From positions 1,240,001-1,304,000 of the forward strand of contig NZ_CP019312.1 of NCBI RefSeq assembly GCF_001969365.1: a stretch of DNA of 64,000 nucleotides, given 5' to 3'. This DNA comes from Tateyamaria omphalii. Its GTDB lineage: Bacteria > Pseudomonadota > Alphaproteobacteria > Rhodobacterales > Rhodobacteraceae. The notes beneath the pieces are model-generated. The model was given only the letters and a program-made list of their open reading frames with translations. It searched no databases and had not been told where the DNA came from. Shown here in pieces: positions 1 to 8,745 of the stretch; the first letter of the stretch is position 1; each line of letters begins with the position of its first letter. The translations under genes and the position numbers were made by a program.

Positions 1-1
1 T

Positions 2-597
2 CACGACATGGGCGTCGAGATCTGCATGGTCATCGGCGGCGGCAACGTGTTCCGTGGCTTGCAAGGGTCCGCCCAGGGGATGGAACGAACAACCGCTGAC
101 TACATGGGGATGCTCGCCACAGTGATGAACGCGCTCGCCATGCAATCGGCCCTTGAGGGGCGGGGGTGTTCACCCGTGTCATCTCTGCGATCACAATGAA
201 CGAGGTGGCAGAGCCTTATATCCGCCGCCGCGCCGTGCGCCACCTTGAGAAAAAGCGGGTCTGCATCTTTGCCGCTGGAACGGGCAACCCGTATTTCACC
301 ACCGATACCGCAGCCACCCTGCGCGCGAACGAAATGTCGTGCGAGGCCATCTTCATGGGCAAGAACGGCGTCGATGGTGTCTATGACAAGGACCCGAAGA
401 AACACGACGACGCCAAACGCTACGATGTCGTCACCTATGACGAGGTCCTGCAAAAACGTCTGGGCGTCATGGATGCCTCGGCCATTGCGCTGGCCCGTGA
501 CAACAACCTGCCGCTGATCGTCTTTCCGCTGGATACACCCGGCGGGTTCAAGGAAATCCTCGAAGGCAAGGGCACATTCACGCGCGTACAGGGCTAG
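2..597 (+). CDS. pyrH: UMP kinase PyrH, 5' end outside window, apparent frameshift
   Basis: Phosphorylates UMP to UDP in cytosolic pyrimidine nucleotide synthesis. The window opens inside the gene, so the N-terminal nucleotide-binding loop is missing. The frame from base 2 reads [15 protein letters not shown] and stays PyrH-like to EG at 155-160. The homologous reading then resumes one frame away from about 163 ([18 protein letters not shown]), through the nucleotide-contacting [13 protein letters not shown] and VDGVYDKDP, to the stop at 595-597. One base missing in the G-rich run at 158-166 would explain this. PyrH is essential and both halves look intact, so a sequencing or assembly error is likelier than a real pseudogene. 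It sits upstream of frr, as in most bacteria. Confidence 0.9.
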
Positions 598-689
598 CGG
601 CACAACTGACGCTGGTCATATGCGCGCGGCTTGATTTATATGCGTATGAAACGCCCTTTTAGGCGAACAAAAGAAATACGGGGAATACC

Positions 690-1253
690 ATGTCTGACGA
701 TTTCATGCTGGACACAGACGACCTTGAGCGCCGGATGGACGGCGCCATGGCAAACCTCAGGACTGAATTTGCATCACTGCGCACGGGCCGCGCCTCGGCC
801 TCGATGCTGGAGCCGGTGATGGTCGACGCTTACGGGTCGATGACGCCCATCAACCAGGTCGGTACCGTGAATGTGCCCGAGCCGCGGATGGTGACCGTCA
901 ACGTTTGGGACAAGGGGCTTGTGGGCAAGGTCGAGAAAGCCATTCGCGAGAGCGGGCTCGGCATCAACCCACAGCTCAACGGCACGATCATCATGTTGCC
1001 CATCCCCGAACTGAACGAGGAACGCCGCCGCGAGTTGGGCAAGGTCGCGGGCAGCTACGCCGAAAACGCCCGCGTCAGCATCCGCAACCTGCGCCGCGAC
1101 GGCATGGACCAGATCAAGAAAGCCAAGGCTGACGGCATGTCTGAGGACGATGAAAAGCTTTGGCAGGACGAAGTGCAGGAGATGACGGACAAGTACATCA
1201 AGTCCATTGATGCAGCGCTTGAAACCAAGCAAGCGGAGATCATGCAGGTTTGA
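690..1253 (+). CDS. frr: Ribosome recycling factor
   Basis: With EF-G, splits the post-termination ribosome into subunits in the cytosol. The 187-residue product matches the usual ~185 residues. It has the family layout of an N-terminal helix (residues ~1-30), a small beta domain with LRTGRAS and the [13 protein letters not shown] stretch, then the long C-terminal helices including the conserved [13 protein letters not shown]. The ATG at 690 follows a purine-rich ggggaa about 7 bases upstream. It lies 92 bp after pyrH and before uppS. Two stable hairpins follow the stop. Confidence 0.97.
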   Translation: MSDDFMLDTDDLERRMDGAMANLRTEFASLRTGRASASMLEPVMVDAYGSMTPINQVGTVNVPEPRMVTVNVWDKGLVGKVEKAIRESGLGINPQLNGTIIMLPIPELNEERRRELGKVAGSYAENARVSIRNLRRDGMDQIKKAKADGMSEDDEKLWQDEVQEMTDKYIKSIDAALETKQAEIMQV

Positions 1254-1260
1254 CAACCGC

Positions 1261-1300
1261 ACCGGGCCTTTGGCCCGGTAAACGCTCCGGGGGAGCGTTT
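1261..1300 (+). terminator. Tandem hairpins downstream of frr
   Basis: Two adjacent perfect inverted repeats lie 8 bp after the frr stop: 1261-1279 (8-bp arms, loop ttt) and 1280-1300 (9-bp arms, loop ggg). Neither is followed by a long T run, so they may be weak terminators, attenuators or 3'-end stabilisers inside the frr-uppS transcript. Confidence 0.5.
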
Positions 1301-1306
1301 GGGTTG

Positions 1307-1372
1307 TCAAAGGGCAGAGCCCGGGACATCAAAGGGTGGAGCCCAAGACACCAACAGGGCGGCCCCCAGTTC
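1307..1372 (+). repeat. 22-bp tandem repeat, two good copies plus a degenerate third
   Basis: Copies at 1307-1328 and 1329-1350 agree at 18 of 22 positions. A more diverged copy follows at 1351-1372. Each unit contains a short inverted repeat of the type GGGCnnnGCCC. The array lies between the frr hairpins and the start of uppS, so it probably forms part of the uppS 5' leader. Confidence 0.6.
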
Positions 1373-1379
1373 ACGGACA

Positions 1380-2126
1380 TTGCGCCGATATTCCAAGGAA
1401 AACACCATCGCAGATGCCTCTCATACCGGCCCCCGCCACGTCGCCATCATCATGGACGGCAATGGACGCTGGGCCACCCAAAGGGGCCGTCCGCGGCTGT
1501 TCGGCCACCACGCAGGCGCCCGCCGTGTGCGCGAGGTGGTGGAAACCTGCCCCGACATCGGCGTCGAATACCTGACGATCTTTGCTTTCTCGACCGAAAA
1601 CTGGAAACGCACTCAGGTCGAGGTGGCCGGGCTGATGAGCCTGTTTCGGCGCTATATCTCGAAAGAAGCGCGGTCACTGAACCAATTCGGCGCCCGCGTG
1701 CGGTTCATCGGAGACCGCGTGCGGCTCGATGCAAAGCTGATTGCCCTGATGGATGAGCTTGAGACGCTGACGGCGGGCAACACCAGCGTCAACCTGACCA
1801 TCGCCCTGAACTACGGCGGCCGCGACGAGGTGGCGCGCGCCACGCAGCGCCTTGCGCGCGACGTGGCCGACGGCAAACTCCACCCCGACACCGTGGACGA
1901 GGAAACGCTGCCCAAATACCTCGACACCTACGTGCTGCCCGATCCCGATCTGGTGATCCGCACCAGTGGCGAGGCGCGGATTTCGAACTTCCTGCTCTGG
2001 CAGTCGGCCTATTCCGAATACGAATTTATCGACACGCTCTGGCCCGATTTCAGTCGCGAGGAGTTCACCCGCCTCTGCGCCTCTTACGGGATGCGTGATC
2101 GCCGGTTCGGCGGTGTTAAAAAATGA
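1380..2126 (+). CDS. uppS: Isoprenyl (undecaprenyl) diphosphate synthase
   Basis: Cis-prenyltransferase that extends FPP with IPP to the C55 carrier lipid used for peptidoglycan and polysaccharide assembly. Visible motifs are the P-loop-like HVAIIMDGNGRWA with the catalytic Asp, FGHHAGARRVRE, LTIFAFSTENWKR, LNYGGRDE and the C-terminal DLVIRTSGEARISNFLLWQ. The start is uncertain. The open frame reaches TTG 1299 through repeat and hairpin DNA. TTG 1380 is the nearest canonical codon but has no good RBS. An in-frame ATC at 1407 has a well-placed AAGGA (1395-1399) and would give the length expected from homologues. The last 4 bases overlap cdsA. Confidence 0.93.
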   Translation: MRRYSKENTIADASHTGPRHVAIIMDGNGRWATQRGRPRLFGHHAGARRVREVVETCPDIGVEYLTIFAFSTENWKRTQVEVAGLMSLFRRYISKEARSLNQFGARVRFIGDRVRLDAKLIALMDELETLTAGNTSVNLTIALNYGGRDEVARATQRLARDVADGKLHPDTVDEETLPKYLDTYVLPDPDLVIRTSGEARISNFLLWQSAYSEYEFIDTLWPDFSREEFTRLCASYGMRDRRFGGVKK

Positions 2127-2908
2127 CCGAGAAGTGGTCCGACCTTGCCGCCCGCATGGGCTCGGGCCTGCTCATGGTGCTGGTCGGCATCTGGGGTATC
2201 TGGATGGGTGGAGACGTATTTCATGTCCTGGTGGCTCTCGTCTGCGGCCTGATGGTCTGGGAACTGGTGCGTATCGTGTCTCCGACCCAAGCCAGCCTCG
2301 CGCTCCAGCTCGGCGCGGTGTCGGGCGTTGCGGTGTTGCTGGCGATCTACCTTCCAATAGGCTTTGCCCTGCCAATCCTGCTGGCCCCTTGCATGGTCGG
2401 GCTGGGACAACTGGCGCAGAACCGTTCGACGTATATGATCTTTACCGTGCTCGTGCTGATGGCCGGTTTCGGCATCATGCAGGTGCGCGATGACCTTGGC
2501 TTTGGCTGGATGACCTGGCTGGTCATGGTGGTCGTGGTCACAGACGTGGTCGGCTACTTCGCGGGCCGCGCCTTTGGCGGCCCTAAATTCTGGCCCCGTG
2601 TTAGCCCCAAGAAAACATGGTCCGGGACGGTTGCGGGCTGGATCGGGGCAGGGGCCGTCGGCGCCGTCTTTGCCATCAATACCGAGGCCACATTGCAACT
2701 GATCGGCGTGTCCGTGGCTCTGTCGATGGCCAGCCAGATGGGCGACATCGGCGAAAGCGCCATGAAACGGCGCATGGGGGTCAAGGACAGCTCGTCCCTC
2801 ATCCCCGGCCACGGCGGCGTATTGGACCGCTTCGACGGCATGCTGGGCGCGTCCGTGTTCCTTCTGATGCTGGGCCAGGTTGCGGGCTTTCCGGGCGGTG
2901 TGCTGTGA
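2123..2908 (+). CDS. cdsA: Phosphatidate cytidylyltransferase (CDP-diglyceride synthase)
   Basis: Inner-membrane enzyme making CDP-diacylglycerol from phosphatidate and CTP, the branch point of phospholipid synthesis. It has 261 residues with about seven to eight hydrophobic segments. The CdsA signature is near the C-terminus: SQMGDIGESAMKRRMGVKD, then SLIPGHGGVLDRFDG, whose Asp residues bind metal. Start and stop overlap uppS (ATGA at 2123) and dxr (GTGA at 2905), which implies translational coupling in the envelope operon. Confidence 0.96.
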   Translation: MTEKWSDLAARMGSGLLMVLVGIWGIWMGGDVFHVLVALVCGLMVWELVRIVSPTQASLALQLGAVSGVAVLLAIYLPIGFALPILLAPCMVGLGQLAQNRSTYMIFTVLVLMAGFGIMQVRDDLGFGWMTWLVMVVVVTDVVGYFAGRAFGGPKFWPRVSPKKTWSGTVAGWIGAGAVGAVFAINTEATLQLIGVSVALSMASQMGDIGESAMKRRMGVKDSSSLIPGHGGVLDRFDGMLGASVFLLMLGQVAGFPGGVL

Positions 2909-4074
2909 CGCGCAAGGTGTCGATCTTTGGCGCGACGGGCTCTATCGGCCAGAACACCATCGACCTGATCGCGCGCGATCCCGGGGCGTATGACGTGGTC
3001 GCCCTGACCGGGGCTGCAAATATCGACCAATTGGCCGCTGACGCCATCCGCCTGCACGCCGACATCGCGATCACCGCGGATGACACCCGGCTGGAGGATT
3101 TGCGCACCGCTCTTCAGGGCAGCGGCGTTGAAGCCGCGGCAGGACAGACAGCCCTGACCGAAGCCGGATGCCGGCCCGCCGACTGGGTCATGTCGGCCAT
3201 CGTCGGTGCCGCGGGCCTTGCGCCCGGTCTCTGCGCGCTTGAACAGGGGGCGACACTGGCTCTGGCCAACAAGGAATCGCTGGTCTGCGCCGGCCAACTC
3301 ATCCTCTCCACCGCCAAAAAACACAACGCCCGCCTTTTGCCCGTCGACAGCGAACATTCCGCTGTCTTTCAGGCGCTCGTGGGCGAAGACATGGACGCCG
3401 TCGAACGGATCATCATCACCGCCAGCGGCGGCGCCTTCCGCGACTGGCCGCTTGAAAAATTGGCCACCGCAACCTTGGCCGAGGCTTCATCGCATCCCAA
3501 CTGGGACATGGGCCAACGCATCACAATCGACAGCGCGTCGATGTTCAACAAGGCGCTGGAACTCATTGAAACACGTGAATATTTCGGCGTTCACCCCGAT
3601 CAGATCGAAGTGCTGGTGCACCCCGAATCCATGATCCACGCCATGGTCGGTTTCACCGACGGGGCGCTGATGGCGCATGTGGGTCCAGCCGACATGCGCC
3701 ACGCCATCGGCTACGCTTTGCACTGGCCCGACCGCCGCGCCTTGCCCGTGGAACGGCTCGATCTGGCGCAAATTGGCGCGCTGACCTTCCGCCCCCCGGA
3801 CGAAAAACGCTGGCCCGCCCTCCGCCTCTCACGCGACGTGATGGAGCGGGGCGGCCTCTCGGGCGCCGTCTTCAACGCCGCCAAGGAAACGGCGCTTGAT
3901 GGGTTTATCGCAGGCCGGATCGGCTTCCAGACCATGGCACAGGTGGTCGATCAGGTGCTGAATGACACAGACCCGGGCCATATTGATGCCCCAATGACCC
4001 TTGATAACGTGTACGCTGCGGACCAAATGGCACGACAAGCGGCACGCAGCGTGATCGAGCAGAGAGCAGGATAA
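2905..4074 (+). CDS. dxr: 1-deoxy-D-xylulose-5-phosphate reductoisomerase
   Basis: Converts DXP to MEP with NADPH, the committed step of the non-mevalonate isoprenoid pathway that feeds UppS upstream. The 389-residue product has the Rossmann motif GATGSIGQNTIDLI at residues ~8-21, LANKESLVCAG, the metal/substrate loops PVDSEHSAVFQ and ITASGGAFRDW, and HPNWDMGQRITIDSASMFNKALE in the catalytic domain. The GTG at 2905 overlaps the cdsA stop by 4 bp. The frame is open much further upstream, but that stretch reads out of frame through cdsA and is not part of the protein. Confidence 0.96.
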   Translation: MTRKVSIFGATGSIGQNTIDLIARDPGAYDVVALTGAANIDQLAADAIRLHADIAITADDTRLEDLRTALQGSGVEAAAGQTALTEAGCRPADWVMSAIVGAAGLAPGLCALEQGATLALANKESLVCAGQLILSTAKKHNARLLPVDSEHSAVFQALVGEDMDAVERIIITASGGAFRDWPLEKLATATLAEASSHPNWDMGQRITIDSASMFNKALELIETREYFGVHPDQIEVLVHPESMIHAMVGFTDGALMAHVGPADMRHAIGYALHWPDRRALPVERLDLAQIGALTFRPPDEKRWPALRLSRDVMERGGLSGAVFNAAKETALDGFIAGRIGFQTMAQVVDQVLNDTDPGHIDAPMTLDNVYAADQMARQAARSVIEQRAG

Positions 4075-4079
4075 AACCC

Positions 4080-5429
4080 TTGGACATTTCGGCCCTGATT
4101 CCCGCCTTTGGCGGCTTTGCCTGGACCATCTTCTTTTTCATCGTCGCGCTCAGCGTGATTGTCGCGATCCACGAATATGGCCACTACATCGTCGGCCGGT
4201 GGTCGGGCATCCATGCCGATGTGTTCTCGATCGGGTTCGGCCCCGTGATTTACAGCCGCGTGGACAAGCGCGGCACCAAATGGCAGATCGCGGCACTGCC
4301 TTTTGGCGGCTACGTGAAGTTCGCGGGCGACGCCAATGCAGCATCGGGCAAGGACGAAGCAGCGATGGAGGCCGTGTCCACGGACCCCGCCGCCTTGCGC
4401 CGCACCATGCACGGCGCGCCACTCTGGGCGCGCGCTGCAACGGTGGCGGCTGGCCCTGCTTTCAACTTCGTGCTGTCGATCATGGTCTTTGCCATCGTCG
4501 GTTACAGCAACGGCGTTCCGCGTGACCCGCTGACGGTTGGCGAACTCTACACTCTGCCGACAGGGGCGCAGGACCTGCAACCGGGCGATGTCGTGCTTGA
4601 AATCGACGGCACGCCGGTGCCCAGCCTGTCGGACCCGGCCTACGCGGATCTCATCGCCAACCTGACTATCGCGCCGCAGCTTGAGTATACGGTTGAGCGT
4701 GATGGCGAACGCATGGTGGTGCAGGGCCCATACCTGCGCCCGCCTTTGGTGCGGTCGGTGACACCCCGCAGTGCGGCGCTCGCCGCAGGCCTGGAGCAGG
4801 GCGATGTCATCACATCCATAAATGGCGAGCCCGTCTTTGCCTTTCGCCAACTGGTGAGTGCGGTCGAAGGGTCTGATGGCGCCACGCTTGAACTCGGCGT
4901 CTGGCGGGGCGGGGAAACGCTGGAAAAAAGCCTCGCCCCAAAGCGCGTGGACGAGCCGCAGGACGGCGGCGGCTTTGCGACGCAATGGCGGATCGGCGTG
5001 GCGAGCGGCAACGCTTTCGACCCGGCAAGCGAAGCGCCGGGCGTCGTGGACGCCGTCACCGGCGGCGTCGAACAGACCTGGCGCATCATCACGGGCTCTA
5101 TCTCGGGCCTTGGTCACATGATCACGGGTGCGATCAGCACCTGCAACCTGTCCGGGCCCATCGGCATCGCGCAGGTCTCCGGCACAATGGCCAGCCAAGG
5201 CGCGCAAAGTTTCGTATGGTTCATTGCGGTCCTCTCCACGGCTGTAGGCCTGTTGAACCTCTTTCCCATTCCCGCGCTCGATGGGGGGCACCTCGTGTTT
5301 TATGCCTACGAGGCTGTGACCGGCAAGCCACCCAGCGATGGTGCGCTGCGTGTCCTGATGGCGTTCGGCCTGACGCTGGTGCTCAGTTTGATGATCTTTG
5401 CGGTCGGCAACGACCTGTTCTGCCCTTAA
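4080..5429 (+). CDS. rseP: RIP metalloprotease RseP (site-2 protease family)
   Basis: Intramembrane zinc protease that cleaves anti-sigma factors and remnant signal peptides in the inner membrane. The 449 residues start with a membrane segment carrying the zinc motif HEYGH (H31, E32, H35). Two PDZ domains follow (~120-290), then C-terminal membrane helices with NLFPIPALDGGHL, the third zinc-ligand motif. The TTG start at 4080 is 5 bp after the dxr stop. The position between dxr and bamA is conserved. Confidence 0.95.
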   Translation: MDISALIPAFGGFAWTIFFFIVALSVIVAIHEYGHYIVGRWSGIHADVFSIGFGPVIYSRVDKRGTKWQIAALPFGGYVKFAGDANAASGKDEAAMEAVSTDPAALRRTMHGAPLWARAATVAAGPAFNFVLSIMVFAIVGYSNGVPRDPLTVGELYTLPTGAQDLQPGDVVLEIDGTPVPSLSDPAYADLIANLTIAPQLEYTVERDGERMVVQGPYLRPPLVRSVTPRSAALAAGLEQGDVITSINGEPVFAFRQLVSAVEGSDGATLELGVWRGGETLEKSLAPKRVDEPQDGGGFATQWRIGVASGNAFDPASEAPGVVDAVTGGVEQTWRIITGSISGLGHMITGAISTCNLSGPIGIAQVSGTMASQGAQSFVWFIAVLSTAVGLLNLFPIPALDGGHLVFYAYEAVTGKPPSDGALRVLMAFGLTLVLSLMIFAVGNDLFCP

Positions 5430-5436
5430 CGCGTTC

Positions 5437-5450
5437 GGGGCCTTTGCCCC
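5437..5450 (+). terminator. Hairpin after rseP
   Basis: GGGGC-cttt-GCCCC lies 7 bp after the rseP stop, without a clear T tract. It may mark the end of the uppS-rseP transcript before bamA. Confidence 0.35.
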
Positions 5451-5522
5451 AATTCGGCCACATTCGGTCCCATCTGCTGCCGCAATCGCTTTGTATCTCC
5501 GCGCGTGTCAGAGGATGGATTG

Positions 5523-5648
5523 ATGCAGACACTTCAAAGCGGATACAGGGGCTTGAGCCTGTTGATGATGCTGAACTGGGATCGCGCGCTTTATTGCGCG
5601 ACTTTGGCCGGTGCGCTGGCTGCTGGTGCCTGGGTGGGCAGTCTCTAG
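5523..5648 (+). CDS. 41-residue single-span membrane peptide
   Basis: A small ORF of 41 codons (MQTLQSGYRGLSLLMMLNWD at the start). It has a GAGG box 8-9 bases before the ATG, an amphipathic N-terminus, then a hydrophobic alanine-rich segment (about residues 22-41) that would cross the membrane once. Other rhodobacteria appear to carry similar small proteins; that is from memory. It sits in the rseP-bamA gap and may be a small inner-membrane component. No function is claimed. Confidence 0.6.
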   Translation: MQTLQSGYRGLSLLMMLNWDRALYCATLAGALAAGAWVGSL

Positions 5649-5711
5649 GCTCCGGTATTTATCCACAAGATGTGCTACCCGCCTCGTGTTGATCCACGGG
5701 GTTTTGCGCTT

Positions 5712-5740
5712 TTGACAAGCCCTCGCAATGCCGTTACTCA
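5712..5740 (+). promoter_or_regulatory. Weak candidate promoter for bamA
   Basis: A perfect TTGACA at 5712-5717 lies 60 bp upstream of the bamA ATG. The -10 region about 16-17 bp downstream (around 5734-5740) is only a poor match. It is the best -35-like element in the 129-bp gap between the small peptide gene and bamA. Confidence 0.25.
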
Positions 5741-5777
5741 CGTTGATATTGTATGTCTGAACACGTGGGGCAAAACC

Positions 5778-8132
5778 ATGGGACTGGGGTTGAGGGGCGT
5801 AATCGCGCAAGCACGGACGTGCGGGCGCAAGGCGTTTTTTAGAGCAGCAATTTTCGCACTGGTGTCAATGTCTTGGGTCGGAACCATGATCCCGGCACAA
5901 GCGCAGAGCTTTCAGTTTTCGCGCATTGTCGTGGACGGAAACCAGCGGGTCGGCGACGCCGCGGTCCTTGCACGTGCAGGAATCGCACCGGGACAAACCC
6001 TGACCGCCGGCCAGGTCAACGCCGCACGGCAGAACCTCGAAAACAGCGGATTGTTCGAAACCGTGTCCGTCGCGGCTCAGGGCAGCACATTGCTGATCAC
6101 GGTCACTGAGTTCCCGACGATCAACCGCATTTCTTTCGAGGGGAACCGCCGGGTTGATGATGAGGCGCTTTCTGCGACCGTGCAAAGCCAGGAACGCCGC
6201 GTGTTTTCCCCGGCACAGGCCGAACGGGACGCGGGCGCCATCGCCGAAGCCTACAGCACGCAGGGCCGCGTGGCCGCCCGTGTGACGCCCCGGATCATCC
6301 GCCGCACCGATAACCGCGTCGATCTGGTGTTCGAGATTTTCGAGGGCGACGTCGTCGAGGTCGAGCGCGTCAGCTTCGTGGGCAACCGCGTCTATTCGGA
6401 CCGTCGCCTGCGCCGCGTTCTGGACACCAAGCAGGCGGGCCTGTTCCGGCTGCTGATCCAGAGCGACACGCTGGTCGAAGACCGGATTGAATTCGACAAA
6501 CAAGTCTTGAGCGACTTCTACAGCTCGCGCGGCTATGTCGATTTCCGGATCGTCAGCTCAAACGCCCAACTGACCGAAGAACGCGACGGCTTTTTCCTGA
6601 CGTTCAACGTACAGGAGGGGCAGCAATTTTCCTTTGGCGAGATCTCGGTGGTCAGCGAATTGCCCGAGGTCGACGGCGACGCCTACCAGGATCTGATCCG
6701 GGTACGCCCCGGCGTCATCTACTCCCCGACGCTGGTCGAGAACGAAATCACCCGGCTTGAACGTCAGGGCCAGCGCGAAGGCGTCGACTTCCTGCGGGTT
6801 GAGCCGCGCGTGATCCGCAATGATCGCGACCTGACCCTCGACGTCGAGTTTGTGATCTCACGCGGGCCACGCGTCTTCGTCGAACGCATCGACATCGAAG
6901 GCAACACGACCACGCTTGACCGTGTGATCCGCCGCCAGTTCCGGATTGCCGAGGGCGACCCGTTCAACCCGCGCGAAATCCGCGATGCGGCCGAACGCAT
7001 CCGGGCGCTGAACTACTTTGGCGTCGCCGACGTCAACGCACGCGAAGGCTCCACGCCGGGCCAGGTCGTGATCGACGTCGATGTGGAAGAGCAGCCCACA
7101 GGCTCCCTGAACTTCGGTGGTGCGTTCTCGCAGGATGACGGGTTCGGTCTGCTGGTCAGCTTCACCGAACGCAACTTCTTGGGGCGCGGCCAGACCCTCG
7201 GGTTCAACTTCTCCACGGCAGAGGAATCAGAGCAGTACGGCATCACATTTATCGAACCTGCTTTCCTGGGGCGCGACGTCGCATTCGGCCTGAACCTGCA
7301 ATACAGCGAGACGGACTCGAGCTTTGCCAACTACGACACGGAATCCCTCGTGTTCCGGCCCAGCCTGACATTCCCGATCAGCGAACGCGGGCGGCTGCAA
7401 TTGAACTACTCGTATCTTGCGAATGAACAACTGGCACGCGAAACGGTCGTCAACGGCGCGATCGTGCAGCGCGAAATTGATGTCGGTGAACAGGTGGCCT
7501 CCTCGATCGGATACACCTACACCTACGACACGCGCGAGGGTGGGCTGAACCCCAACGCGGGTGTGCTTGTGGAGTTCTCGCAGGACTTTTCGGGGCTTGG
7601 CGGTGATGCCGAATTCATCCGGACCCGTGGCCGCGTCGTCGGTCAACGCCTTGCCTTCAACGAAGAGGTCACACTGCGCGCCTCTTTCGAAGCCGGGTAT
7701 CTCGCGTGGAATGGCGGGACCAACCGGACAGTGGATCGCTTCGTGCTGGGGCCAAACATCATTCGTGGGTTTGAACCGGGCGGCATCGGCCCGCGTGACC
7801 TGAATGTGCCGGGGGACGATCCCGACCCACTTGGCGGTAACATCTTTGTCGCGGCCCGGTTCGAAGCAGAGTTCCCGCTTGGCCTGCCGGAGGAGCTCGG
7901 GATTCGCGGCGGTCTGTTCTACGATGTCGGCAACTTGTGGGATCTTGACTCGGTCGATCTGTCCGGCGGCAACGTCGTGGGCGAGGGTGGGTCGTTCCGC
8001 CACGTGATCGGCTTCTCGATCCTGTGGGATACAGCCATCGGTCCGCTGCGCCTGAACTTCTCGAACGCCCTGAAGAAAGAGGAATTCGACCGCGAACAGT
8101 CCTTTGACTTGACCATCTCGACCACATTCTGA
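5778..8132 (+). CDS. bamA: Outer-membrane assembly factor BamA
   Basis: Core of the BAM complex, which inserts beta-barrels in the outer membrane. The 784 residues begin with a basic stretch and a hydrophobic signal ending AQA around residue 45. Five POTRA repeats follow (residues ~48-370; e.g. FSRIVVDGNQRVGDAAV and RISFEGNRRVDDEAL), then the C-terminal barrel with FGGAFSQDDGFG, RGFEPGGIGPRD and the terminal aromatic beta signal ending STTF. The ATG at 5778 was chosen because it gives a signal peptide; the frame is open further upstream. The chaperone gene starts 4 bp after the stop. Confidence 0.96.
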   Translation: MGLGLRGVIAQARTCGRKAFFRAAIFALVSMSWVGTMIPAQAQSFQFSRIVVDGNQRVGDAAVLARAGIAPGQTLTAGQVNAARQNLENSGLFETVSVAAQGSTLLITVTEFPTINRISFEGNRRVDDEALSATVQSQERRVFSPAQAERDAGAIAEAYSTQGRVAARVTPRIIRRTDNRVDLVFEIFEGDVVEVERVSFVGNRVYSDRRLRRVLDTKQAGLFRLLIQSDTLVEDRIEFDKQVLSDFYSSRGYVDFRIVSSNAQLTEERDGFFLTFNVQEGQQFSFGEISVVSELPEVDGDAYQDLIRVRPGVIYSPTLVENEITRLERQGQREGVDFLRVEPRVIRNDRDLTLDVEFVISRGPRVFVERIDIEGNTTTLDRVIRRQFRIAEGDPFNPREIRDAAERIRALNYFGVADVNAREGSTPGQVVIDVDVEEQPTGSLNFGGAFSQDDGFGLLVSFTERNFLGRGQTLGFNFSTAEESEQYGITFIEPAFLGRDVAFGLNLQYSETDSSFANYDTESLVFRPSLTFPISERGRLQLNYSYLANEQLARETVVNGAIVQREIDVGEQVASSIGYTYTYDTREGGLNPNAGVLVEFSQDFSGLGGDAEFIRTRGRVVGQRLAFNEEVTLRASFEAGYLAWNGGTNRTVDRFVLGPNIIRGFEPGGIGPRDLNVPGDDPDPLGGNIFVAARFEAEFPLGLPEELGIRGGLFYDVGNLWDLDSVDLSGGNVVGEGGSFRHVIGFSILWDTAIGPLRLNFSNALKKEEFDREQSFDLTISTTF

Positions 8133-8136
8133 TCGG

Positions 8137-8676
8137 ATGGGCCGACTGGCGCGCGCCCTTGCAATTCTTGTCGTGGCCCTGTCCTGGGCCGCGTCATCTC
8201 CCGCGCAAGATGTGCGCAGCCCGATCCTGACCATCGACAGTGAGCGGCTTTACCGTGACAGCGCCTTTGGCCAGCGCGTGCTGAACGAGATCGAGGCACG
8301 GACATCCGAACTGGCCGAAGACAACCGCCGCATCGAAACTGAACTCGAGGCCGAAGAGCGCGCGCTGACAGACCAGCGCGCGGATATGGCGCCCGACGCG
8401 TTTCGGGCCTTGGCTGACGCGTTCGACGCCCGCGTCGAAGCCATTCGCCGCGACCGCGACGCCCGCAGCCGGGCCATTGCCGACCTGCTCGAAGAAAACC
8501 GGGACCGGTTCCTGATCTCTGCTGCGCCAGTGTTGGAAGAGATCATGCGCGACACAGGCGCGGCCGTGATCCTCGAGCAGCGGAGCGTCTTTGTCAGCGC
8601 AAATGCCATCGACATCACCGACCTTGCAATCTCCCGGATGGACGAGTCATTGGGCGACGGCAGCGAACAGCAATAG
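8137..8676 (+). CDS. OmpH/Skp-family periplasmic chaperone
   Basis: Probable periplasmic holdase carrying unfolded outer-membrane proteins to BAM. It has 179 residues: a signal peptide (about 1-23, ending SSPAQD), the OmpH opening ILTIDSERLYRDSAFGQRV, then a long charged coiled coil (~60-130; RRIETELEAEERALTDQ) and a C-terminal strand region AAVILEQRSVFVSANAIDIT. The location directly after bamA fits. Sequence identity to Skp is low across this family. Confidence 0.85.
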   Translation: MGRLARALAILVVALSWAASSPAQDVRSPILTIDSERLYRDSAFGQRVLNEIEARTSELAEDNRRIETELEAEERALTDQRADMAPDAFRALADAFDARVEAIRRDRDARSRAIADLLEENRDRFLISAAPVLEEIMRDTGAAVILEQRSVFVSANAIDITDLAISRMDESLGDGSEQQ

Positions 8677-8745
8677 GCGCGCTTGCGGGCCTGCGCCGCT
8701 CTTGCTAGGCAAAAACGGAAACAAGACAAAAGGGCCGAGCACGAC

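Noticed and set aside
3951..5291. 446-codon open frame on the minus strand opposite rseP
   Set aside because: Antisense shadow of a clear RseP gene in GC-rich DNA; Arg/His/Ala-rich translation with no domain motif.
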